NCBI GenBank assembly: GCA_964580965.1
Contig: CAZOLZ010000069.1
Coordinates: 1 to 8,605, forward strand
DNA: 8,605 bases
Source: CAIUKX01 sp964580965
GTDB lineage: Bacteria; Bacteroidota; Bacteroidia; Flavobacteriales_D; Crocinitomicaceae
Reading direction: 5' to 3'
Numbering within the stretch: the stretch's first letter is position 1; every line of letters starts with the position of its first letter. A program made the position numbers and the translations under genes. Below the pieces are notes generated by a model. It made no database searches. It saw only the letters and a program-made list of their open reading frames with translations, and had not been told where the DNA came from. This document shows, piece by piece, positions 1 through 6,162 of this stretch.

Positions 1-628
1 CGGAAAGTTAATTAAAAAACCGGGAAAAAAAGTACCTATATCTTCAGTAATCAAATTATTTCAACAAACAGATAAAATTAAATCTCCTGAGGGTTTTAGC
101 ATCAATAATGTACTCGAAAAATGGAAGATAAATTTAACTGAAAAGCATACACTTGTAATTTATCCTAAAGATGATAGTTTTATAGATGCAATTCGATACA
201 AGTCGGTTCGAGAACTTACATACATTTCTGCTCAAAAAGAGTTTGAGTTTGCTTCAGAAAAAGATATCGTTAATTTTTCTGAAAAGTCCATACGTGAACT
301 TTCAACTTTAATTGAAGACTCCTCAATAGATTTTGTTTTCATTCACGCTTCAGAACATTCTATTTTTAATACAATACCTTTCATTTTTCCAATATTGAAT
401 GCTGAATCTGAAATTGTATTACTCTTTAAACCAGAACTGGAAGCAACTAAAGATGAACTTAAACCGAATGGATCATTCAAAGATTATGGTAAAATGCCAA
501 GATTCATGAGTGACATTAAAGATAAATTATTTAAATCTGGCTTAAACTTAATCGATAAAAAAGTATCCGAAGTCATAGGAAAGGATGGGTTTACGGAGTA
601 TTTTTTGAGAATTAAGAAGGTGAATTAA
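1..628 (+). CDS. TlyA-like protein with degenerate SAM site, 5'-partial (probable pseudoenzyme)
   Basis: The reading frame is open from position 2 to the TAA at 626-628 (208 residues visible); the true start lies upstream. The visible part is collinear by eye with the TlyA rRNA 2'-O-methyltransferase/hemolysin family. Residues 1-20 (GKLIKKPGKKVPIS) match the end of an S4 RNA-binding domain (NGxxxxKPGxxV). Residues 28-207 match the Rossmann methyltransferase domain, with FKPELEA (142-148) for the family IKPQFEA, GSFKD (157-161) for GVVRD, and GKDGFTEYFL (193-202) for the final G-x-x-G-x-x-E strand. The SAM loop, normally DVGxSTGGFTD, reads VIYPKDDSFID (52-62), and the acidic residue after strand 2 is replaced by S. 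Of the TlyA tetrad K-D-K-E, the last two remain (K143, E199), but the first K aligns with S33 and the D with H115. Fold assignment is fairly confident. Loss of activity is inferred; RNA binding may remain. The frame is intact, so it is not an obvious pseudogene. Confidence 0.7.
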   Translation, partial: GKLIKKPGKKVPISSVIKLFQQTDKIKSPEGFSINNVLEKWKINLTEKHTLVIYPKDDSFIDAIRYKSVRELTYISAQKEFEFASEKDIVNFSEKSIRELSTLIEDSSIDFVFIHASEHSIFNTIPFIFPILNAESEIVLLFKPELEATKDELKPNGSFKDYGKMPRFMSDIKDKLFKSGLNLIDKKVSEVIGKDGFTEYFLRIKKVN

Positions 629-633
629 GTCAA

Positions 634-1215
634 TTATTCAACACAACTGCAGGGTTCATCGTATAAAATGGTAGCCCAAGGTAATGTTGAGGTTAACTTT
701 TCGATTAATGTTGGCCCATACGTCACTCCTCTAATATCTATAGTTTTTAAATTTTTAAGGGTTGAGATACTTTCAGGATAATAAAGAATCAAATTATCCC
801 ATAAATCCAAATATTGTAATTTTTTTAACAGTTTGATCTGATCCGGTAAACTATCGAGTTTATTTCTTGAAATTATTAATGTGTCTAATTGGGTTAACGT
901 TAAAATTTGCTCAGGGAAATGTTCAAAATCATTTTTGTAAAGGTTGATTTTAGTGAGTAATTGAAAGCTGTCAACCCAGTTTGGTATAGTTTTAAGTTTG
1001 TTTTTACTGACATCTAATGATTCAATATTTTTGTACTTCAATATATCTTTTGGGAGTGAATCTAGTTTGAGTTTTGAAAGTGATAAGCTTTTGATTGACA
1101 TTGGGTTAATGCTATCATTGATTTCATTCCAATGATAAACCTTATGCTGATCTTGGGCTAAACTAAGATTATAAAGAATCGCTAGAACTGAAAAAAGCAC
1201 GACAAGTTTGTTCAT
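634..1215 (-). CDS. Secreted leucine-rich-repeat protein
   Basis: A 193-residue protein with an N-terminal signal peptide (MNKLVVLFSVLAILYNLSLA, likely cut after A20). Five leucine-rich repeats of exactly 23 residues follow at 41-63, 64-86, 87-109, 110-132 and 133-155, with a sixth partial from 156. The pattern is LxxLxLSxNxLxxLPxxIxxLxx, the plant/bacterial 'LP' LRR type, which forms a curved solenoid used for protein binding. The only two cysteines form a CSC tail (C189, C191). It is probably periplasmic or outside the cell; no lipobox or membrane anchor is seen. The start at 1215 is chosen because it alone supplies the full signal peptide. It overlaps the end of ribF by 47 bp on the same strand, so it is likely co-transcribed and translationally coupled. 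An AAAAGAAG stretch lies directly before the ATG. Binding partner and role are unknown. Confidence 0.85.
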   Translation of the reverse strand: MNKLVVLFSVLAILYNLSLAQDQHKVYHWNEINDSINPMSIKSLSLSKLKLDSLPKDILKYKNIESLDVSKNKLKTIPNWVDSFQLLTKINLYKNDFEHFPEQILTLTQLDTLIISRNKLDSLPDQIKLLKKLQYLDLWDNLILYYPESISTLKNLKTIDIRGVTYGPTLIEKLTSTLPWATILYDEPCSCVE

Positions 1216-2113
1216 CTTCTTTTAATTGAGCTTTGAGGTGATCGATTGAAGGGAATTTTTTTTCATTCCTTATCCTGTTTAATACATTAACTGTAACAAA
1301 CTGATTATATAGATTTCCATTGAAGTCAAGTAAATGTACTTCTAGTGAAAGTTCTAATTCATTGGAAATTGTCGGACGGTAACCAATGTTCATCATTCCT
1401 TTATGTGTAGAATTTTGTAGTTTGATTATTACATTATAAACACCTATTGCAGGAATGATTTTGTAGGGGTCTTCAATTTTTACATTTGCAGTAGGAAATC
1501 CAATAGTTCTCCCAAGCTGTTTTCCTTTTACAACAGTTCCGTTAATTTTAAAAGCTTGACCAAGGTATTTATTCGCAATGTGAATATCTCCATTTAAGAC
1601 TGCATTTCTAACTTGTGTAGAACTAACATTGACATCATTAATTTCTTGTGCTGGGATTTCAATGACTTCGAAACCATATTTAGGTGCCATGCTCACTAAA
1701 AATTTTAGATCACCTTCACGATTATTCCCAAATTGATGGTCGTATCCGATTATAATTTTTTTAATTTTTAATTTTTCTACTAAAACAGATTCTACAAAAT
1801 CGATAGCGGATAAATTGGAAAATTCTTTGGTAAAAGGAATAACAATTAGATTTTTTAAACCAAACTCAGCCAGTTTATTTATTTTTTCCTCTTGAGTTTG
1901 GATCAATTTCAAAGAATGATCATTAGGTTGTAAGACCATTCTTGGGTGAGGAAAGAACGTTAATAATGCAGATTCTCCATTAACTTTAGCAGCTTCTTGG
2001 TTTAACTGATGAATAATTTTTTGATGACCTATGTGAACTCCATCGAATGTACCTATTGTCAAAACAGGATTGGTTATGTTTTTTATACTTTCGACTCCTT
2101 TGTAGATATTCAT
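1169..2113 (-). CDS. ribF: Bifunctional riboflavin kinase / FAD synthetase
   Basis: Cytoplasmic enzyme that phosphorylates riboflavin to FMN and then adenylylates FMN to FAD. At 314 residues it has the normal family length. The N-terminal nucleotidyltransferase domain shows GTFDGVHIGH (21-30), FFPHPR (53-58), GYDHQFGNNREG (123-134) and the SSTQVR motif (164-169). The C-terminal riboflavin kinase domain shows GRTIGFPTAN (201-210, the PTAN Mg-ATP site), IGVY (223-226), NIGYRPT (242-248) and EVHLLDF (258-264), whose E258 is the expected catalytic glutamate. The C-terminal helix (about 288-308) is normal and ends in a short SSSDSL tail. All key motifs are intact, so it should be functional. It is the first gene of a minus-strand unit with the LRR gene and is divergent from the TonB receptor. 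A TAAGTTTG element 16 bp upstream of the ATG is a candidate promoter -7 box. No FMN riboswitch is seen in its very short leader. Confidence 0.97.
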   Translation of the reverse strand: MNIYKGVESIKNITNPVLTIGTFDGVHIGHQKIIHQLNQEAAKVNGESALLTFFPHPRMVLQPNDHSLKLIQTQEEKINKLAEFGLKNLIVIPFTKEFSNLSAIDFVESVLVEKLKIKKIIIGYDHQFGNNREGDLKFLVSMAPKYGFEVIEIPAQEINDVNVSSTQVRNAVLNGDIHIANKYLGQAFKINGTVVKGKQLGRTIGFPTANVKIEDPYKIIPAIGVYNVIIKLQNSTHKGMMNIGYRPTISNELELSLEVHLLDFNGNLYNQFVTVNVLNRIRNEKKFPSIDHLKAQLKEDEQTCRAFFSSSDSL

Positions 2114-2129
2114 CTTAAATTATTTTTTG

Positions 2130-2137
2130 CAAACTTA
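2130..2137 (-). promoter_or_regulatory. Candidate -7 element of the ribF promoter (TAAGTTTG)
   Basis: Read on the minus strand this is TAAGTTTG, a full match to the Bacteroidota -7 consensus TAnnTTTG, ending 16 bp before the ribF ATG. The nearest upstream TTG, the usual -33 element, is only 14 bp away instead of about 19, so the -33 part is not convincing. Transcription from here would give a very short leader of roughly 10 nt. Confidence 0.45.
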
Positions 2138-2301
2138 CAAAGATTGGATAACAATAGAGTTGATTCGTTCAATTTTCATAAAAAACAATTCAGAAAAAAG
2201 TTGTTTAACCATTTAAAATATATACAGCTACACTTTAATAGATACTCACTCCAATTTAAACATGTTTTCTTAATGAATGTTAAAATTATTTTAATTTTGA
2301 A

Positions 2302-2333
2302 TTGTGTTATGAGATGGATTTTACCTATATTTA
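2302..2333 (+). promoter_or_regulatory. Candidate promoter of the TonB receptor/secreted protein operon
   Basis: TTG at 2302-2304 is followed after 21 bp by TATATTTA at 2326-2333. This resembles the Bacteroidota TTTG-n19-TAnnTTTG promoter, with one mismatch at the last base of the -7 box. It would start transcription near 2340 and leave a leader of about 38 nt before the ATG at 2378. No strong ribosome binding site follows; an AAAGG at 2353-2357 lies 20 bp before the start, too far for a classical Shine-Dalgarno role. The call is tentative. Confidence 0.35.
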
Positions 2334-2377
2334 CCGTCTTGTAGAAGAAATTAAAGGTTTAAAATTAAACTGTACTT

Positions 2378-5300
2378 ATGATTAGAAAGATTACTTTATT
2401 ATTGTTAAGTACCTTGTTGACAACGGCTTACATGTTTGCTCAGGGAGGTTTAGGAACACTTAAAGGGACGTTAATTGATTCGGAAACTGGTGAACCAATT
2501 TTCGATGCAACGATTACTTTATATAAAGGTTCAGAGGTTAAAGGTAGAGCTAAAACTGATTTTGATGGAAAGTTTCAAATTAATTCCATTGAGGTTGGTT
2601 CATATGATGTTGAAGCAAGAAATGATATTGAACAATATCAACCAATTAAATTGGCAAACGTTTCAATCTCCTCAAACCAAATTCGTTTCTTAAATGCATC
2701 AGACGGTTTCAAGTTGAGTAAAGTTGCTGAAATGGTTGAGGTAATTATTACGGAGTTTAAAAATCCTTTGATTAACAAAGATGGTGGTACAACTGCAGTA
2801 GTAAGTAGAGAAGACTTCAATAAAATGCCAATTCGTTCAGCTCAAGGTGTAGCTAGTACAGTTCCAGGGGTTCAAGTTGGTGAAGATGGTGGTATGAGTA
2901 TTCGTGGTGAGAAATCTAGTGCTTCATACTATTTCATTGACGGTATTAAAGTAAGGGGATCTTCTAACTTACCTAAGTCAGCTATCGAAGAAGTATCGGT
3001 AATTACAGGTGGTGTTCCAGCAAGTTATGGTGATATCACGGGTGGTATTGTTTCGATTACTACTAGAGGACCTTCTACAAACTTCTTTGGAAGTGTTGAG
3101 GCTGTAACTTCAGGTTTTTATGTTAACGGAAAAGATCCTGATGGATATGATGGCAAAGTATACGGTTTAGATAAATATGGTTATAACCTTTTTGAAGGGA
3201 TGCTTTCTGGTCCATTATGGAAAAAGACAGATGCTGATGGTCGTGAGTACGCTGTTTTAGGATTTTTAGCTTCTTTAAACTATACAGACCGATTAGATGC
3301 TAGACCATTAATGGGTGGGTCTTACAGAATTAAAAAAGAGTCTAGAGATGCTTTGATTGATAATCCTTTAAGTCCTAATGCTTCAGGTGCAGGTACATAC
3401 AGCAATGCTTTGAAATTAAGAATGGATGATTTTGAAAAAGTTGATTGGAGAATGAATGCTCGTAACCGAAATTTATCCAGTCAATTTAAAATTGATGTTA
3501 AAACAGGGCCTTCTATCAACTTAACATTTGGTGGTTCAATGAACTACTCAGGGGGTTCATCTTACTCTAGATCAAGTTCATTATTAAACTTTACAAATTT
3601 TGGAGCTTATAACTCAATCGACTGGAGGGTTTTTGGTCGTTTAACTCAACGTTTTGATAAAAAGAGAGAAGAAGGTTCTTCATCTAAAATTAGTGGAGCT
3701 TACTACACATTAATGGTTGATTACTCTCAATCTTTTTACAACACTTTCGACCCAAATCACAAATACAGTTTATTTGATTATGGCTATGTTGGTAAATTCG
3801 ACATTACGAGAACACCTACCTACGCATATGATGCAACTACAGGTGATATGGTTCAGGATGGTACAAGAGATGTAAGAGTTGATTTTACTCCTTCAACAAA
3901 AAATAGTACGTTAGCTGCTATAACAACTCAGTACTACAGAATATATGAAGACAGTCCTTTTGGAAATTATGAAAATTTAAATCAAATTGTTCAAGGGAAT
4001 GCTTTAAGAAATGGTGATACTCCAAATAGTGTATATAACGTATGGTCAAACATAGGGTCACCTTACAATGGATTTGGTAAAGTAAATAATACACAATTCC
4101 GTTTTACAGGTTCAGGATCTGTTAATATTGGTGATCACTCATTAACATTAGGTTTTGAATATGAACAAAGAACAGATAGAGCTTGGTCATCTGGATCTAA
4201 CGGTCCAATTGGTATTTGGAACACTGCTCGTTTATTAGCAAACTCACACATTAAAGAGTTAGATGTTAACCAGGCTACAGTTGTAAATAATGGTTTTTAT
4301 AATACTGTAAGTTACGAACAATTGAATTCGGGTTATGCATATACATCTGGTACAGGAGCTTATGGTGGTGCTGAAGAAGCTGACCAACAATCATTTTTTG
4401 ATTATAACTTAAGAAAAGCTTTGAATTTAGATCCAGCAGGAACAGATTTCTTACAAGTTGATGCTTATGACCCATCAATCTTTACAATTGATATGTTCTC
4501 AGCAGATGAATTGTTAAATCAAGGTAATTCATTTATTTCTTACTATGGGTATGATTATAAAGGTAACAGAGTAAGTGGTAAGACAGATATCAATGATTAC
4601 TTTACAAAATATGACGAAAATGGAAACTTTGAAAGAAAAGTAGGAGCTTTTCAACCAGTTTATATGTCAGGGTACTTAATGGATAAGTTTGCTATCAATG
4701 ATTTAATTTTCAACGTAGGTGTTAGGGTTGATGTATTTAATGCTAACCAACCAGTATTGAAAGATCCATTCTTATTATATGATGCATACACTGTTGCCGA
4801 GGCAAAAGCACAATATGAATCAAATTCAACATTGACATGGTTGTCTTCTGTTCCAAGTTCAATGGGTGATGATTATGTTGTTTATGTAAATGATGTAAAT
4901 AATCCATCAGCAATTAATGGTTATAGAAATGGTTCTACATGGTATGATTCAGATGGTGTTGAGGTTTCTTCACCTAAAGTAATTGAAGGTGCTGGAGGTA
5001 TTGCTCCATACTTAGTTGATCCATCTTTAGAAACTCCATCAGCTTCAGCTTTTGAAAACTATAAAGCGCAAGTGAATGTAATGCCTCGTATTTCATTCTC
5101 TTTCCCTATTTCTGAAAAAGCTTTATTTTTCGCTCACTACGATATCTTAACGCAAAGACCAACAGTTAATAACCGTTTTGATCCTTTTGATTATCAATTC
5201 TTAGGAACAAGAAACGTGTTGTTAAATAACCCTAACTTGAAACCAACTTCAACAATTGACTACGAGGTAGGTTACCAGCAGGTATTAACTGAGAAGTCAT

Positions 5301-6139
5301 CATTGAAAATTTCATCTTTCTATAGAGAGCAAAGAAATAATATTCAAGTAATCAATATGTTTAATGCATATCCTGCTACTTATAAGACTTATGGTAACAG
5401 AGATTTTGGTACTGTAAAAGGAACAACAGTTTCTTATGATTTAAGAAGAACAGGAAACATCAGAATGACAGTTGCATACACATTACAATTTGCAAATGGT
5501 ACTGGTTCAGATGAAAACTCTTCATTAGGTTTAATTAACGCAGGGTTACCAAACTTGAGATCGATTTTCCCATATAGTTATGATAGAAGACATACATTCG
5601 CAATCACTATGGATTATCGTTATGGTGAAGGTGCTAATTACAATGGACCAGTATTTAGAGATAGAAATATCTTAGAAAATACAGGGTTGAACTTAGTGAC
5701 TAATATTTATTCTGGTTCTCCTTACTCAGCTCAAAACTTTATTACTGATCAAGGTTCTTTCAGTCCTCAAACTTCAGGTTTAAATGGTACAACTAACGGA
5801 TCACGTTTACCTTGGTCTTACAGATTAGATTTACAATTAGACAGAACATTCAACATTGAGTTTGAAGGAAAAGATGAGAATGCTAAAAAGAAAATGACTT
5901 ATCTAAATGTATATGTTCGTGTAACAAACTTGTTTAATCAAATGAACTTGTTAGGAGTTTACAGAGCTACAGGTAACTGGGATGATGATGGTTACTTGGC
6001 AGCAGCAGCAAGTCAAACTTCAATTCAAAACCAATTAGACGAGCAATCATTTAGAGATTATTATTTAATGAAAATTCAAAACCCATTTAATATCAGTTCA
6101 CCAAGAACAATTAGATTGGGTGTTAAATTTGATTTTTAA
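2378..6139 (+). CDS. TonB-dependent outer-membrane receptor with N-terminal carboxypeptidase-regulatory-like domain
   Basis: A 1253-residue outer-membrane active transporter expected to be energised by TonB-ExbB-ExbD. Residues 1-22 are a signal peptide (cut near FAQ-GG). Residues 26-106 form a carboxypeptidase-regulatory-like beta-sandwich (GTLKGTLIDSETGEP, then TDFDGKFQINSIEVGSYDV). The plug covers about 119-233: an EVIIT strand (121-125), then VVSREDFNKMP (141-151), VPGVQVGEDGGMSIRG (162-177), YFIDGIKV (185-192) and GGVPASYGDITGGIVSITTRG (211-231). The rest is the beta-barrel, closing with RTIRLGVKFDF, a typical terminal strand ending in F. There are no cysteines. The barrel contains long inserts, in keeping with large outer loops, and VGVRVDVFNANQPVLKDP, which I recall from a recurrent Bacteroidota receptor subgroup. 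It lacks a SusD-like neighbour; instead a secreted protein starts 23 bp downstream. The substrate cannot be read from the sequence. Confidence 0.95.
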   Translation: MIRKITLLLLSTLLTTAYMFAQGGLGTLKGTLIDSETGEPIFDATITLYKGSEVKGRAKTDFDGKFQINSIEVGSYDVEARNDIEQYQPIKLANVSISSNQIRFLNASDGFKLSKVAEMVEVIITEFKNPLINKDGGTTAVVSREDFNKMPIRSAQGVASTVPGVQVGEDGGMSIRGEKSSASYYFIDGIKVRGSSNLPKSAIEEVSVITGGVPASYGDITGGIVSITTRGPSTNFFGSVEAVTSGFYVNGKDPDGYDGKVYGLDKYGYNLFEGMLSGPLWKKTDADGREYAVLGFLASLNYTDRLDARPLMGGSYRIKKESRDALIDNPLSPNASGAGTYSNALKLRMDDFEKVDWRMNARNRNLSSQFKIDVKTGPSINLTFGGSMNYSGGSSYSRSSSLLNFTNFGAYNSIDWRVFGRLTQRFDKKREEGSSSKISGAYYTLMVDYSQSFYNTFDPNHKYSLFDYGYVGKFDITRTPTYAYDATTGDMVQDGTRDVRVDFTPSTKNSTLAAITTQYYRIYEDSPFGNYENLNQIVQGNALRNGDTPNSVYNVWSNIGSPYNGFGKVNNTQFRFTGSGSVNIGDHSLTLGFEYEQRTDRAWSSGSNGPIGIWNTARLLANSHIKELDVNQATVVNNGFYNTVSYEQLNSGYAYTSGTGAYGGAEEADQQSFFDYNLRKALNLDPAGTDFLQVDAYDPSIFTIDMFSADELLNQGNSFISYYGYDYKGNRVSGKTDINDYFTKYDENGNFERKVGAFQPVYMSGYLMDKFAINDLIFNVGVRVDVFNANQPVLKDPFLLYDAYTVAEAKAQYESNSTLTWLSSVPSSMGDDYVVYVNDVNNPSAINGYRNGSTWYDSDGVEVSSPKVIEGAGGIAPYLVDPSLETPSASAFENYKAQVNVMPRISFSFPISEKALFFAHYDILTQRPTVNNRFDPFDYQFLGTRNVLLNNPNLKPTSTIDYEVGYQQVLTEKSSLKISSFYREQRNNIQVINMFNAYPATYKTYGNRDFGTVKGTTVSYDLRRTGNIRMTVAYTLQFANGTGSDENSSLGLINAGLPNLRSIFPYSYDRRHTFAITMDYRYGEGANYNGPVFRDRNILENTGLNLVTNIYSGSPYSAQNFITDQGSFSPQTSGLNGTTNGSRLPWSYRLDLQLDRTFNIEFEGKDENAKKKMTYLNVYVRVTNLFNQMNLLGVYRATGNWDDDGYLAAAASQTSIQNQLDEQSFRDYYLMKIQNPFNISSPRTIRLGVKFDF

Positions 6140-6142
6140 TCA

Positions 6143-6154
6143 AAAGGTAATAGG
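6143..6154 (+). promoter_or_regulatory. Purine-rich ribosome-binding region before the secreted-protein gene
   Basis: AAAGGTAATAGG lies within the 23-bp gap between the receptor stop and the ATG at 6163, with TAGG ending 8 bp before the start. Shine-Dalgarno use is weak in Bacteroidota, so this mainly supports the start choice and a co-transcribed pair. Confidence 0.4.
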
Positions 6155-6162
6155 TTAAAATT

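Larger units (their letters stand above)
2114..2377. other. Divergent intergenic region between ribF and the TonB receptor gene
   Basis: A 264-bp, strongly AT-rich spacer separates the two divergent transcription units. It holds a candidate -7 element for ribF near its left end and a candidate promoter for the receptor near its right end. The middle (about 2160-2290) has one weak inverted repeat, AAACAA/TTGTTT at 2183-2188 and 2201-2206, but no GC-rich stem, riboswitch-like structure or tRNA. A plus-strand open frame crosses its left part from inside ribF; it has no convincing start or coding character and is not called as a gene. Confidence 0.7.

Noticed and set aside
395..628. A short 77-codon gene starting at a TTG at 395
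   Set aside because: The same frame is open to the left edge of the window and continues the TlyA-like alignment, so the TTG is an internal leucine codon.
616..636. Imperfect palindrome GAATTAAGTCAATTATTC as a bidirectional terminator
   Set aside because: Only the four outer pairs match in a row; the centre mismatches and there is no GC content to form a stable stem.
2183..2206. Inverted repeat AAACAA...TTGTTT as a terminator or operator
   Set aside because: The stem is only six A/T-rich pairs plus a wobble extension, as expected by chance in such AT-rich sequence, and there is no adjacent T-tract.
2009..2344. Plus-strand 111-codon frame spanning the ribF start and the divergent spacer
   Set aside because: Its first third is antisense to the conserved GTFDGVHIGH region of ribF, and the rest is low-complexity AT-rich sequence with no recognisable protein features.
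2475..4478. Short alternative frames inside the TonB receptor gene (2475-2693, 2638-2820, 4275-4478)
   Set aside because: All are fully contained in the receptor coding sequence and have no protein features of their own.
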